A stretch of DNA of 64,000 bases from Methylobacterium sp. 17Sr1-1 (GTDB taxonomy: Bacteria > Pseudomonadota > Alphaproteobacteria > Rhizobiales > Beijerinckiaceae): assembly GCF_003173775.1 (NCBI RefSeq), contig NZ_CP029552.1, positions 5,663,001 through 5,727,000 on the forward strand, given 5' to 3'. Each line of letters begins with the position of its first letter. The first letter of the stretch is position 1. The notes beneath the pieces are model-generated. The model was not told the DNA's origin. It saw nothing but the letters and a program-made list of their open reading frames with translations, and did no database searches. The position numbers and the translations under genes are program-made. Of the stretch, positions 34,023 through 43,262 are shown piece after piece.

Positions 34023-35215
34023 TTGACCACGCGCAGATGACGGGGCCGCGGCATGATCATCTCCTCGCGCGGATGCCGGCGGCCCGCGAGGCCCGCCAGG
34101 TTGAGGGCCGAGAGATAGGGGTCGGGCGCCATCGGTGCGGGTGCTTCCCAGAAGATCTCGAAGCTGTTCCCGGGCATGGATCGTGCCAGCCGTGGGGTGG
34201 CGAAGCAATGGTTGTTGCTGGGATCGATCCAGACCGGTCCCTGGGGCGCCTCGAAGACGTGCCCGGCCGCTGCCTGGCGCACGGCCGCCGCCTCGGTCGT
34301 GCCGGCGCGCCGCACCGCGCGCGCGAGCAGCATCGCGGCCACGTAGGTCGCCTGCCCGTCCACCGAGGGACTGCTCTCGGCGCCGAACCGCGCCTTCCAG
34401 CGCGCCACGAAGGCGTGGTTCTCCGGGCGGTCGAGGCTCTCGAAATAGGCCGACGAGGTGATGCAGCCGACGGACGCCTCCGGCCCGATGCGCCGGAGCT
34501 CCGGCTCGCACAGGCTGCAGCTCAGCATCGGGATCGCGGCGCCGGCGCGGGCCAGCGCCGCGTGCAGGGCCTGGACGAAGCGGTAGCTCGACTCGCCCAC
34601 CAGGGTGTTGAACACGACCGGCGGCCTGCGGGCCATGATCTCGTCGACCATGTGGGCGACGCCCGTTCCGCCGAGATCGAGCAGCCGCTCGGCCAGGATG
34701 CGGCCTCCCGCGGCGCCGACGATCTCGCGCATGACCCGGTTGGTCTCCCAGGTCCACACGTAGTTCGAGCCGACGCAGAACACCTCGTCGGCCAGCGACT
34801 CGATCATGTAGCGGGCCAGCGGCACCACGTTGTGGTTCGGGGAGGCTCCGACATAGATGATCTGGTCGCTGCATTCGAAGCCCTCGTACCGGGCCGGATG
34901 CCACAACAGGCGCTCGGTCCGCTCGAACAGCGGCAGGACCTCCTTGCGGGAGGCCGAGGTGTAGCAGCCGATCACGTGATCGACGCCCTCGTGCCGGATG
35001 AGCGCGTCGCAGGCGTCGTGATAGGCGCTGACCCGGCCGCCCGGGTCCCGCACCACCGGGACGAACCCGAAGTCGAAGGCCGGATCCTGGGCGATCTCCT
35101 CGATCGCCAGCATCGCGCCGCACAGCATCTCCCGCCCCATCATGGCGTAGGGACCGGTCTGGGAGAAGACGATGCCGACGGGGATGGCGGGCCGGCTGGA
35201 ACGGCGTGCGGGCAT
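34019..35215 (-). CDS. AmiC-like periplasmic-binding-fold amide sensor
   Basis: A 398-residue protein of the ABC substrate-binding (Peripla_BP_5) fold, close in pattern to the amide sensor AmiC: PVGIVFSQTGPYAMMG, VIGCYTSASRKEVLP, WHPARYEGFE, ASPNHNVVPL, GSNYVWTWETNRVM, AYFESLDRPEN. There is no signal peptide before the first motif, consistent with a cytosolic regulator such as AmiC rather than an exported binding protein. The ATG at 35215 fits the family start. It is translationally coupled to the ANTAR gene and divergent from an amidase. Confidence 0.85.
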   Translation of the reverse strand: MPARRSSRPAIPVGIVFSQTGPYAMMGREMLCGAMLAIEEIAQDPAFDFGFVPVVRDPGGRVSAYHDACDALIRHEGVDHVIGCYTSASRKEVLPLFERTERLLWHPARYEGFECSDQIIYVGASPNHNVVPLARYMIESLADEVFCVGSNYVWTWETNRVMREIVGAAGGRILAERLLDLGGTGVAHMVDEIMARRPPVVFNTLVGESSYRFVQALHAALARAGAAIPMLSCSLCEPELRRIGPEASVGCITSSAYFESLDRPENHAFVARWKARFGAESSPSVDGQATYVAAMLLARAVRRAGTTEAAAVRQAAAGHVFEAPQGPVWIDPSNNHCFATPRLARSMPGNSFEIFWEAPAPMAPDPYLSALNLAGLAGRRHPREEMIMPRPRHLRVVK

Positions 35216-35618
35216 GGCAGCGACGGGTTGGCAGCGACGAGATGGCGGAGACGAGCCTGGGCTTTGCCGGAAGCCTCGTCCCCGGCCTGGACCGGCGTCA
35301 AGATGCGGCGGAAGAAGGCCGGCGGAAAAAGCCGTCCTACCCCGATTGACAGGCCGCCTGCCTTGGCGACATGATCCTCGTGCCAGCTTTGATCTCGCAA
35401 CCGGAAAGTCTTTCTTCAGCCGGCATCGTCTGAGGGAAGCGCCGTCGAACAGTTTTTCCGGTTCGATCCTGCTCGCGCCTGACATGATACAGCGGCAATG
35501 CTGCCATTCGAGGCCCCTCATCGGCCCCGGGTGGCTTTCGTCGTTGGCCTGAGCGGCCGCCATCGCGCGGAGCCGCAGGCCGGGACGCGACCGCCGTGTA
35601 CCGAGGGGGAGAGACGCC
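35216..35618. promoter_or_regulatory. Divergent control region between amiC-like gene and amidase
   Basis: A 403-bp region. On the plus strand TTGACA at 35346 is followed, 18 bp later, by CATGAT at 35370, a plausible sigma-70 promoter that would leave about 240 bp of leader before the amidase. A long leader is what an ANTAR antiterminator would need. Small inverted repeats such as GAAC..GGTTC (35447 onwards) lie in it, but no definite terminator pair was resolved. Confidence 0.4.
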
Positions 35619-37019
35619 GTGTCCGACGCAGACCTGCATGACTGCGAGCTTCTCGAGATCAGCCGGCGGATCGCCGCGCGGCAGGTCTCGTCCGTCGCGG
35701 CGACGGAAGCCCAGCTCGACCGCATCCGGCGCCTCGACGGGCAGCTCGGGGCCTACGCCTGCGTCACGGCCGAGAGCGCGCTCGCGGCCGCCCGCACCGC
35801 CGACGCGGAACTGGAATCCGGCCGCAACCGCGGGCCGCTCCACGGCGTGCCCATCGCGGTGAAGGACCTGTGCTGGACGACCGACGCCCTGACCGCCGCC
35901 GGGATGACGATCTATCGCGACAACCGGCCCGGCGAGGACGCGACGGTGGTCAAGCGCCTGCGCGCCGCCGGCGCCGTCATCCTGGGCAAGCTCCAGCTCA
36001 CGGAGGGGGCCTATGCCGACCACCATCCGGCGATCACGCCGCCGCGCAACCCCTGGGGGGCGGAGTTCTGGTCCGGGGCGTCGTCGAGCGGCTCGGGCGT
36101 CGCGACGGCCGCCGGCCTGTGCTACGGCTCCCTCGGCTCGGATACCGGCGGCTCGATCCGCTTTCCCTCGGCCGCCAACGGCGTCACCGGCCTCAAGCCG
36201 ACCTGGGGCCGGGTCAGCCGCTACGGCGTGTTCGAGCTCGCCGCCACCCTCGACCATATCGGCCCGATGGCCCGCAGCGCCGCCGATTGCGGCGCGATCC
36301 TGGGCGTGATCGCGGGCGCCGACCCCGACGATCCGACCGCGGTCCCGCTGCCGGTGCCGGATTTCGCCGCCGCCCTCGAGGGCGGCGTCGCGGGGCTGCG
36401 CCTCGGCGTCGATGCCGACTGGATCGCCCGCGACGTCGATCCGGTCGCCCACGCGGTGACGCAGGCGGCGATCGACGTGCTCACCGGGCTCGGCGCCAAG
36501 ATCGTTCCGGTCCGCTTCCCCGATCCGGACGCCGTCATCCGCGACTGGTTCCCGCTCTGCGGGATCGAGACCGCGGTGGCGCACGAGGCGACCTACCCGG
36601 CGCGCAAGGACGAGTACGGGCCGGCCCTGGCCGGGCTCATCGAGCTCGGGCGGGCGCAATCCGGCCTGGACTACCAGAAGATCATCCTGCGGCGGGAGGC
36701 GTTCCGCGGCCGCGTGCGGGCGCTGTTCGAGGGGATCGACCTGCTGGCGGTGCCGGTCCAGGCCTTCGCCGGCCCGACCCTCGCCACGATGGCGACGCTC
36801 GGCGAGGATGCCGGCCTGATGAACGGGCTTTTGCGCTTCACCTGCCCGTTCGACATGACCGGCAGCCCCACCATCACCCTGCCGGGCGGCTTCACCGCGG
36901 CGGGGGCACCGGTGGCCTTCCAGCTCGTCGGCCCGCATTTCGGTGAGGCCGCCCTGGTGCGGGCCGGCCACGCCTTCCAGGGTGCCACCGACTGGCACCG
37001 TCGCCACCCGGCCCTCTGA
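35619..37019 (+). CDS. Amidase-signature-family amidohydrolase 1
   Basis: A 466-residue enzyme with the Ser-cisSer-Lys triad of the amidase-signature family: K82 in IAVKDL, S155 in SGASSSGSG and nucleophile S179 in DTGGSIRFP. It hydrolyses an amide to acid and ammonia; the substrate is not evident. The start is GTG 35619 after GGGGGAGAG. Its divergent AmiC/AmiR-like neighbours suggest amide-inducible expression. It is paralogous (roughly half identical by eye) to the amidase at 37795. GatA of the tRNA amidotransferase is unlikely because no gatB or gatC is nearby. Confidence 0.88.
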   Translation: MSDADLHDCELLEISRRIAARQVSSVAATEAQLDRIRRLDGQLGAYACVTAESALAAARTADAELESGRNRGPLHGVPIAVKDLCWTTDALTAAGMTIYRDNRPGEDATVVKRLRAAGAVILGKLQLTEGAYADHHPAITPPRNPWGAEFWSGASSSGSGVATAAGLCYGSLGSDTGGSIRFPSAANGVTGLKPTWGRVSRYGVFELAATLDHIGPMARSAADCGAILGVIAGADPDDPTAVPLPVPDFAAALEGGVAGLRLGVDADWIARDVDPVAHAVTQAAIDVLTGLGAKIVPVRFPDPDAVIRDWFPLCGIETAVAHEATYPARKDEYGPALAGLIELGRAQSGLDYQKIILRREAFRGRVRALFEGIDLLAVPVQAFAGPTLATMATLGEDAGLMNGLLRFTCPFDMTGSPTITLPGGFTAAGAPVAFQLVGPHFGEAALVRAGHAFQGATDWHRRHPAL

Positions 37020-37060
37020 TACCAAATCCGAAATCGGGCATCAGGAATCGGAGGAGCCGC

Positions 37061-37553
37061 ATGGGCGGTGAGGCGCTGCTGCAGGTCTCCGGACTCTGGG
37101 CCCATTACGGCGGCACGCCGATCCTGCAGGGCGTCGAGCTCGCGGTGGAGCGCGGCGAGATCGTCAGCATCATCGGGCGCAACGGCGTCGGCAAGACGAC
37201 GATGCGCTGCCTGATCGGACTTCCCGCGGCTGGCCGAGCGCCGCGGGCAGCTCGCCGGCACGATGTCGGGCGGCGAGCAGCAGCTCGCCATCGGGCGGGC
37301 GCTGGTCGGGAACCCGACCCTGATGCTCCTCGACGAGCCGTCGGAAGGCGTGCAGCCGTCGATCGTCCAGATGATCGGCCGGGTCCTGCGCGCGGTCCGG
37401 GACGAGCTCGGCACCACGATCGTGTTCGTGGAGCAGAACCTCGACACGATCCTGTCGGTCGCCGAGCGCTGCTACGTCATGGAGAAGGGCCGGGTGACGG
37501 CCGATCTCGGCCGCGACGCCCTCACGGCCACAACGTGCGCCGGCACCTGCTGA
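37061..37553 (+). pseudogene. Broken UrtE/LivF-type ABC ATPase
   Basis: The first frame (from ATG 37061) holds the N-terminal strands and an intact Walker A (GRNGVGKTT). The protein continues in another frame from FPRLAERRGQL to MSGGEQQLAIGRAL (signature), LLDEPSEGVQPS (Walker B) and FVEQNLDTIL (H-loop region). The usual stretch of about 75-80 residues between Walker A and FPRL, including the Q-loop, is missing, and the frame changes at about 37217. The pattern is closest to urea-transporter UrtE or branched-chain LivF. It cannot make a working ATPase, and no permease or other subunit is nearby. Confidence 0.8.
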
Positions 37554-37670
37554 TCTGACGGGGCGATCGCCTCCGGGGAGTCGTCCCCCGCCCGATCTTG
37601 CGGATGATCTTCATCCGAGACGCCAACGAAGAACCGAGACCGTCGGCGCGGACCAGCGACCGAGGCCGGA

Positions 37671-37774
37671 TAGAGCATTTTCTGACGAAGCGGATACCGG
37701 TTCGTCGTAGAAAATGCGGTAACATCAAACACCTAGAGAGCGTCACGATTGCAGCGCGATCGTGACGCTCTCTA
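37671..37774 (+). repeat. Double-hairpin dispersed repeat, copy B
   Basis: Hairpin 1 has GCATTTTC..ACGAA against TTCGT..GAAAATGC. Hairpin 2 (37735-37773) is a perfect stem, AGAGAGCGTCACGAT against ATCGTGACGCTCTCT. Compared with copy A, both arms change together (TTC/GAA to GTC/GAC, and G-T to A-T). It ends 21 bp before the second amidase start. Confidence 0.85.
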
Positions 37775-37794
37775 GAAGCGAGCGGGAGGACGCC

Positions 37795-39198
37795 ATGCCA
37801 ACGCCCCTTCACGACGAGACGCTTCTCTCGATCGCCGAGCGGATCCGCCGGCGCGAGGTCACGTCGCTCGCGGTCACGCAGGCGCAGCTCGACAGGATCG
37901 CCGCCCTCGACGGCCTCTATCGCAGCTACACGACGGTGACGCGCGACCATGCCCTCGCGCGCGCCGAGCGGGCGGACCGCGAGACGGCCCTGGGCATCAG
38001 CCGGGGGCCGCTCCACGGCGTGCCCGTCGCCGTCAAGGACCTCTGCGACACGACCTTCGCGCCGACGGCGGCCGGCGGGACCCTGCGCCGGAACCACGTC
38101 CCGTCGGCCGACGCGACCGTCGTCGCGCGCCTCGAACAGGGCGGGGCGGTGATCCTCGGCAAGCTGTCGATGACCGAGGGGGCCTATACCAGCCACCACC
38201 CGGACAATCCCGGCCCGCTCAATCCGTGGAGCCGCGACCACTGGGTCGGCTCCTCGTCCACCGGGTCGGGGGCCGCCACGGCGGCACGGCTGTGCTACGC
38301 CTCCCTCGGCTCGGATACCGGCGGGTCGATCCGGTTCCCGTCCGCCACCTGCGGGCTGACCGGCCTCAAGCCGACCTGGGGGCGGGTGAGCCGCCACGGC
38401 ATCTTCCCGCTGGCGGCGTCGCTGGACCATGTCGGCCCGATGGCCCGCTCGGCGGCCGACGCGGCCGCGGTGCTCGGCGTGATCGCGGGAGCCGATCCGG
38501 CCGACCCGACCGCCCTCCAGGCTCCCGTGGATTCCTACCTCGAGGCCGTCGGCCGGCCGATCCGCGGGATCACGGTCGGCATCGACCGCCGTTTCGTGTC
38601 GGAGGGGATCGACCCGGAGGTCGTCGCGGCCCTGGACGCGGTCGAGGCGGCGTTGCGCGCGTGCGGCGCCCGCATCCGCGAGATCGCCTTTCCGCCGACC
38701 GACCGGCTGGTCCGCGGCTGGATCCCGTTCTGCTCGGTGGAGACGGCGCTCGCCCACCAGGACAGCTATCCGCTGCACCGGGACGCCTACGGCCCGGACC
38801 TCGCGGCCCTCATCGATCAGGGACGAGGCGTCACCGGCGCGGAGCTCGGCGCCATCTTCCACGAGCGGCTGGCCTTCACTGGCGCGCTCGCCGCCCTCTT
38901 CGAGGAGGTCGACCTGATCCTGGTGCCGACCATGCCGGTGCCGATCCCGAGCCTGTCCCGGATGAGCGAGTACGGACAGGATCCGGAGGTCCTGCTGCGC
39001 ATCCTGCGCTTCACGGCGCCGTTCAATTTTTCCGGGACGCCGACCATCACGCTGCCGGCCGGCATCGACGCCGCCGGATTGCCGCTCAGCGTCCAGCTGG
39101 CCGGGCGCCCCCTGTCCGAGGCCCTGCTCTGCCAGGCCGGGCACGCCTTCCAGCAGGTGACGGACTGGCACGCCCGCCGCCCTCCGGGCCTGCCATAG
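37795..39198 (+). CDS. Amidase-signature-family amidohydrolase 2
   Basis: A 467-residue paralogue of the upstream amidase with the same triad: K81 in VAVKDL, S154 in VGSSSTGSG and S178 in DTGGSIRFP. ATG 37795 follows CGGGAGGACGCC. The substrate is unknown. It shares direction with amidase 1 and is separated from it by the broken ABC ATPase and a structured repeat. The pair may descend from a larger amide or urea uptake and hydrolysis operon. Confidence 0.88.
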   Translation: MPTPLHDETLLSIAERIRRREVTSLAVTQAQLDRIAALDGLYRSYTTVTRDHALARAERADRETALGISRGPLHGVPVAVKDLCDTTFAPTAAGGTLRRNHVPSADATVVARLEQGGAVILGKLSMTEGAYTSHHPDNPGPLNPWSRDHWVGSSSTGSGAATAARLCYASLGSDTGGSIRFPSATCGLTGLKPTWGRVSRHGIFPLAASLDHVGPMARSAADAAAVLGVIAGADPADPTALQAPVDSYLEAVGRPIRGITVGIDRRFVSEGIDPEVVAALDAVEAALRACGARIREIAFPPTDRLVRGWIPFCSVETALAHQDSYPLHRDAYGPDLAALIDQGRGVTGAELGAIFHERLAFTGALAALFEEVDLILVPTMPVPIPSLSRMSEYGQDPEVLLRILRFTAPFNFSGTPTITLPAGIDAAGLPLSVQLAGRPLSEALLCQAGHAFQQVTDWHARRPPGLP

Positions 39199-39333
39199 GC
39201 GGCGGGCAGGCGTCCCTGCAGCGTGATCGGGCGCTGGCCTCGCATGAGAGCCCGCCTCGCCCGCCGGTATCAAGGCGGGAGGAGCGCTCCACCCGGCTCG
39301 CCGCGTCGGCCCTGATGTGCGACAAACCGGGCC

Positions 39334-40227
39334 ATGCGACCCGGCTCCCTCTCCCTCGACGACTTCCTCGCCCGTCGCGCCGCCGACCGGCGGCTGGCGC
39401 GGCTGACCCACGACATGCCGTTGCCGGAGGCGCGGGGGCTGGAATTCGGGCCCGGGGCCAACCCGACGCCCCTGCCCGCGGGCGTGCGGATCGCCACCGT
39501 CGACCACGCCCTCGATGCCGGCGCCGGGCTGCCCGGCGCGGCGCCGATCGACCATGCCTGGACCGGAGCGGGCCCCCTCGCCCCGATCGTCGGCCCGGAG
39601 CCCTACGACGTCGCCATCGCCGCGCAGGTGGCGCAATACGTGCCGAACCTCCTCGGCTGGCTGCGCGGCATCCACGGAGTGCTGCGCCCGGGCGGCGTGC
39701 TCAACCTGTCGCTGCCGGACAGGCGCTTCATGTTCGACGCCGCGCGGCCCGCGAGCACCCTGGCGGAACTCGTCGAGGCCGACCTCCTCGATCTCGCGCG
39801 GCCGAGCCCGCGCCAGCTCTTCGCCCATGCGAGCGAGGCGCGGGCGGTGGCGCCCGAGCAGATCTGGGCCGGTGAGGACCCGGCGGCGGCGCCGCGCCTC
39901 GCCGGCGAGGCGGCCCTGGCCCATGCCTACGCGGAGGCCGCCGCGGCGCTCGCCGCCGGGACATACGTGCCGTGCCATTGCTGGGTCTTCACCCCGGACT
40001 CCTTCCTCGACCTGGTGGCGGGAGCGACGCGACTCGGCCTGTTCCCGTTCGTGCTGAACCGGATCGGCGCCACGGAGGTCGGCGGGTTCGAGTTCTACGT
40101 CTCGATGCGGCGCGACGCCGAGGCGGAGCCCGAGGCGCTGCGCCGGCTGCAGGACGGAGCGATCGACTATCTCGGCGGCATCCTCGTGCGGCAGCGCCGG
40201 ACCGCGACGTTGCTGGCCGGTCGCTGA
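39334..40227 (+). CDS. SAM-dependent methyltransferase-like protein
   Basis: A 297-residue protein with an N-terminal DFLARRAADRRL helix, the nucleotide-binding start LEFGPGANPTPLP (motif I), YDVAIAAQVAQYVPNLLGWL (motif IV region) and HGVLRPGGVLNLSLPDRR (motif VI region). These indicate a class I methyltransferase of the type often annotated near glycan genes. The acceptor is unknown. ATG 39334 is weakly supported. No obvious partner genes adjoin it. Confidence 0.75.
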   Translation: MRPGSLSLDDFLARRAADRRLARLTHDMPLPEARGLEFGPGANPTPLPAGVRIATVDHALDAGAGLPGAAPIDHAWTGAGPLAPIVGPEPYDVAIAAQVAQYVPNLLGWLRGIHGVLRPGGVLNLSLPDRRFMFDAARPASTLAELVEADLLDLARPSPRQLFAHASEARAVAPEQIWAGEDPAAAPRLAGEAALAHAYAEAAAALAAGTYVPCHCWVFTPDSFLDLVAGATRLGLFPFVLNRIGATEVGGFEFYVSMRRDAEAEPEALRRLQDGAIDYLGGILVRQRRTATLLAGR

Positions 40228-40323
40228 CGCGGCGCCGAAAAGCCGCGCCGGGGGCGCCGGAACCTCGGCCGGCCGCCATCCGTTCCGCGTCATCTCGCGA
40301 TTTTCGCCATCAGGAGGCCTCTC

Positions 40324-40602
40324 ATGCGCGCTCTGACGATCCGGGTGTCCGTCGCGGCGGCCCTCGTCCTCGGGACGGCGGGCGCCGCGCTCGCCCAGAA
40401 CAACGATACCGGCAGCGGGCTCTCGCCCTACGCGGCTCTGCGCGGCAACGACCGCTCCGGCGGCGTCAACAACGGCAATTTCCGGCAGCCGCGCTACGAC
40501 CCCTACCTGCGCGCCTACGGCCGTCCGCCGGCCGATTACGGCTACGGCTATGGCTACCGCCCGGCGCCGCCGCCCGCGGCTTACTACGGCTATCCGTACT
40601 GA
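40324..40602 (+). CDS. Small exported Tyr/Pro/Gly-rich protein
   Basis: A 92-residue precursor with a signal peptide (VSVAAALVLGTAGAALAQ) and a low-complexity mature part: asparagine-rich at first, then YGYGYGYRPAPPPAAYYGYPY. Such proteins are common and uncharacterised in Methylobacterium. An AGGAGGC ribosome binding site precedes the ATG. Confidence 0.7.
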   Translation: MRALTIRVSVAAALVLGTAGAALAQNNDTGSGLSPYAALRGNDRSGGVNNGNFRQPRYDPYLRAYGRPPADYGYGYGYRPAPPPAAYYGYPY

Positions 40603-40738
40603 GGCGTCCCTGCGCGCGGCCCCTTGATCCGGCCGCGTTTGCCGGCGACCACCGCCCGGCGGCCCCGACGCGCCGCCGGGAGACCACGATGCCGACACCC
40701 TTCCGCACCGCCCACTTGCCTGCCCCTGGCCCGCTTTC

Positions 40739-42088
40739 ATGAGCCTGCCGCACGCCACAGCTGCGCGCCTCGAGGCTCTGCGCCGCGGCGATCTCGCCGG
40801 GGCCCGGGAGCTGCGGCTTCCCGGCGGGCCGGAGGGGCGGCTCTCCGAGATGCCGCCCGAGATCCTCGGCCTCGCCGACACGCTCGAACTCCTCGATCTC
40901 AGCCAGAACGACCTCACCGCCCTGCCCGCCGATCTCGGCCGACTTCACCGGCTCAAGGTGCTGTTCTGCTCCGGCAACCGCTTCGCGCGGCTGCCGCCGG
41001 TCCTCGGCGACTGCGCCTCTCTGAGTCAGGTGGGGTTTCGCGAGGCCGGCGTCGCCGAGGTGCCGGCCGAGTCCCTTCCCCCGGACCTGCGCTGGCTCAC
41101 CCTCACCGACAACCGCATCGCGACCCTGCCCGCGGCGCTCGGCGCCCGGCCGCGTCTGCAGAAGCTGATGCTGGCGGGCAACCGCCTGCAGGCCCTGCCG
41201 GAGAGCTTGGGCGACGCGCGGAACCTCGAACTCCTGCGCATCGCCGCCAACCGGTTCGAGGCATTGCCCGCCTGCCTGACGGCCCTGCCGCGCCTCGCCT
41301 GGCTGTCCTGGGCCGGCAACCCGTTCGAGGATCGCGCGGCACCGTCCCGCGCGGCCGCGGCACCGGTCGCCTGGCGCGACCTCGCGCTCGGCCCGCTCCT
41401 CGGCGAGGGCGCTTCCGGACGGGTGATGCGGGCGGCGTGGCGGCCGGACGGCGCGGTCGAGGCGCGAGCGGTCGCCCTGAAGCTGTTCAAGGGCGCGATG
41501 ACCAGCGACGGCCTGCCCGAGCGCGAGATGGCGGCCTGCCTGGCGGCGGGGGCGCATCCGCACCTCACCGGCGGCCTCGGCCGCCTCGCCGACCATCCGG
41601 ACGGCGCGGAAGGCCTGCTGATGCCGCTCCTGCCGCAGGATTGGCGGGTCCTCGCCGGGCCGCCGAGCCTGGCGAGCTGCAGCCGCGACGTCTACGACCC
41701 CGACCTTCGCCTGACGGCTCGCGCGGCCTTGCGCCTCGCCCGCGGGGTGGCCTCGGGCGCCGCCCACCTGCACGCGCGCGGCTTCGGCCACGGCGACCTC
41801 TACGCTCACAACATCCTGTGGGACGGGCGCGCCGGCGAGGCGGTGCTGAGCGATCTCGGTGCGGCCTCCGCCCTGGTCCCGGGCCCGGAGGGGGCGTTCC
41901 TGCAGCGGCTCGACGTGCGGGCCTTCGGGCTCCTCCTCGAGGAGCTGCGGGCGCTGAGCCCCCTCGCCTCCCCGGCCCTCGACGCCCTGGTCGCGGCCTG
42001 CACCGGACCCGATCCGGGAGCGCGGCCGGCGATGGCCGAGGTGCTGGGCGCCCTCGACGCTCTCGTCGGAGGATCGGGGCCGGCCTGA
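40739..42088 (+). CDS. Leucine-rich-repeat protein fused to a kinase-like domain
   Basis: A 449-residue protein. Residues about 35-205 contain about six leucine-rich repeats (LELLDLSQNDLTALPADLG, KLMLAGNRLQALPESLG). Residues about 215-445 form a eukaryotic-type kinase fold: a glycine loop GEGASGRV, an invariant Lys in VALKLF, HGDLYAHN in place of HRDxxxxN, and DLG in place of DFG. The catalytic Asp and Asn are kept, so it could be active. This bacterial fusion family is known from genomes but its role is unclear. There is no signal peptide. Convergent with the manganese catalase. Confidence 0.85.
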   Translation: MSLPHATAARLEALRRGDLAGARELRLPGGPEGRLSEMPPEILGLADTLELLDLSQNDLTALPADLGRLHRLKVLFCSGNRFARLPPVLGDCASLSQVGFREAGVAEVPAESLPPDLRWLTLTDNRIATLPAALGARPRLQKLMLAGNRLQALPESLGDARNLELLRIAANRFEALPACLTALPRLAWLSWAGNPFEDRAAPSRAAAAPVAWRDLALGPLLGEGASGRVMRAAWRPDGAVEARAVALKLFKGAMTSDGLPEREMAACLAAGAHPHLTGGLGRLADHPDGAEGLLMPLLPQDWRVLAGPPSLASCSRDVYDPDLRLTARAALRLARGVASGAAHLHARGFGHGDLYAHNILWDGRAGEAVLSDLGAASALVPGPEGAFLQRLDVRAFGLLLEELRALSPLASPALDALVAACTGPDPGARPAMAEVLGALDALVGGSGPA

Positions 42089-42106
42089 CCGGCCCCGACC
42101 TCGCCC

Positions 42107-43021
42107 TCAGCGGCTCTTCTTGTAGAGCTTGCTCGCGATCTCGAAGATCTCCTCCGGCTTGTAGTTCGGCGCGAAGGCGCCGTAATTGCCGTCGAGCTCC
42201 GGGATCTTGCCGCCCTCGGGCGCGCCGTCGATGACTTCGAGGTTGCCCGGCGGATCGCCCGGCAGCGCCACCTCGTCGTTCGACCACACGCCGGCCGCTT
42301 CCGCGTAATCCGGCGAGTTGAAGCGGTAGAGCCGGCGGTGGCTGCCCTCCTGCAGGTATTTCTGGCACTCGGGGATGCGGTCGAGGTTGATGTTGGGCGT
42401 CGGCAGCATCTGCTCGATCGCCACGCCGGTGAGCTTCTTCAGCGCCAGCGCGTAGGCGTGGGCGTGCACCGAGCCGCGCACCAGCAGGTAGCCGCAGACC
42501 TCGCGCCCGGTCGGGTCCTTCAGGGTCTCGTAGACGCGCAGCTTGTGGATGCGTGCGCCGCATTCGAGGTGGAAGTTGTGCAGCAGGTCGATGATGATGT
42601 TCCCGGTCGTGGTGACCATGTCCATGTTCCACGACGCGGCATTGGAATTCATCGGCATCGCGCCGCCGCCGTTGCTGAGGAAGCTGCCGGCGAGCCGCAC
42701 GTCCTGCATGTCGTGGAACGGGGCCTTCGACACGTCGACGTCCGGCGTCGGGTCGCCGGGGCCGTTGTTGAGCATCGACACGCCGGTCGAGACCAGCTCG
42801 ACGTGGCCGAGCTCTTCCATGAAGATGCTCGAGACCAGGCTGTAGAACGGCCGCAGCTTCGACTTGTCGCGAAAATTGAAGCTCTGGAACATGTAGTTGC
42901 CGAGCGTCGACATCTCGCCGTACTTGCCCCCGAGCAGCTCCTGCAGGGCGGCGGCGGCATTCGGGTCGGGCCTCTTGGGCTGCGGCAGCTCGGCCTGCAG
43001 GCGGTCGATCCTCATGAACAT
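42107..43021 (-). CDS. Manganese catalase
   Basis: A 304-residue di-manganese catalase that disproportionates hydrogen peroxide. The ferritin-like bundle has ligands in MEELGHVELV (ExxH) and FHLECGARIHK, with LGNYMFQSFNFR and GSFLSNGGG typical of the family. The length matches and no truncation is seen. The gene uses ATG 43021. Regulation is not evident from the sequence. Confidence 0.92.
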   Translation of the reverse strand: MFMRIDRLQAELPQPKRPDPNAAAALQELLGGKYGEMSTLGNYMFQSFNFRDKSKLRPFYSLVSSIFMEELGHVELVSTGVSMLNNGPGDPTPDVDVSKAPFHDMQDVRLAGSFLSNGGGAMPMNSNAASWNMDMVTTTGNIIIDLLHNFHLECGARIHKLRVYETLKDPTGREVCGYLLVRGSVHAHAYALALKKLTGVAIEQMLPTPNINLDRIPECQKYLQEGSHRRLYRFNSPDYAEAAGVWSNDEVALPGDPPGNLEVIDGAPEGGKIPELDGNYGAFAPNYKPEEIFEIASKLYKKSR

Positions 43022-43262
43022 GGCACGTCACCTTCTCGCTCGGGGATAGTCCCCGGGAGCATCGATTTAATCCATGATGGGTTCCGCCGACGCAGACTGC
43101 CCGGGCGCATCGGTCGCAGGGGGCGGTCCTTCGGAGTGGCGCATCCGCGCCGCAGGGAGCCGGCGCGTGTGGGTGGCGGCGCGAGGGGCCTTGACCGCGG
43201 CGCGCCGGCGGGCGCCCCTAGGGAATCGCGCCCGCATCCCGGACACCGAGCACCCGGACCCT

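Noticed and set aside
37522..40917. Very long minus-strand frame (over 1,100 codons)
   Set aside because: It lies antisense to amidase 2, the methyltransferase and the small exported protein, which have clear motifs. The minus-strand translation is a GC-rich shadow.
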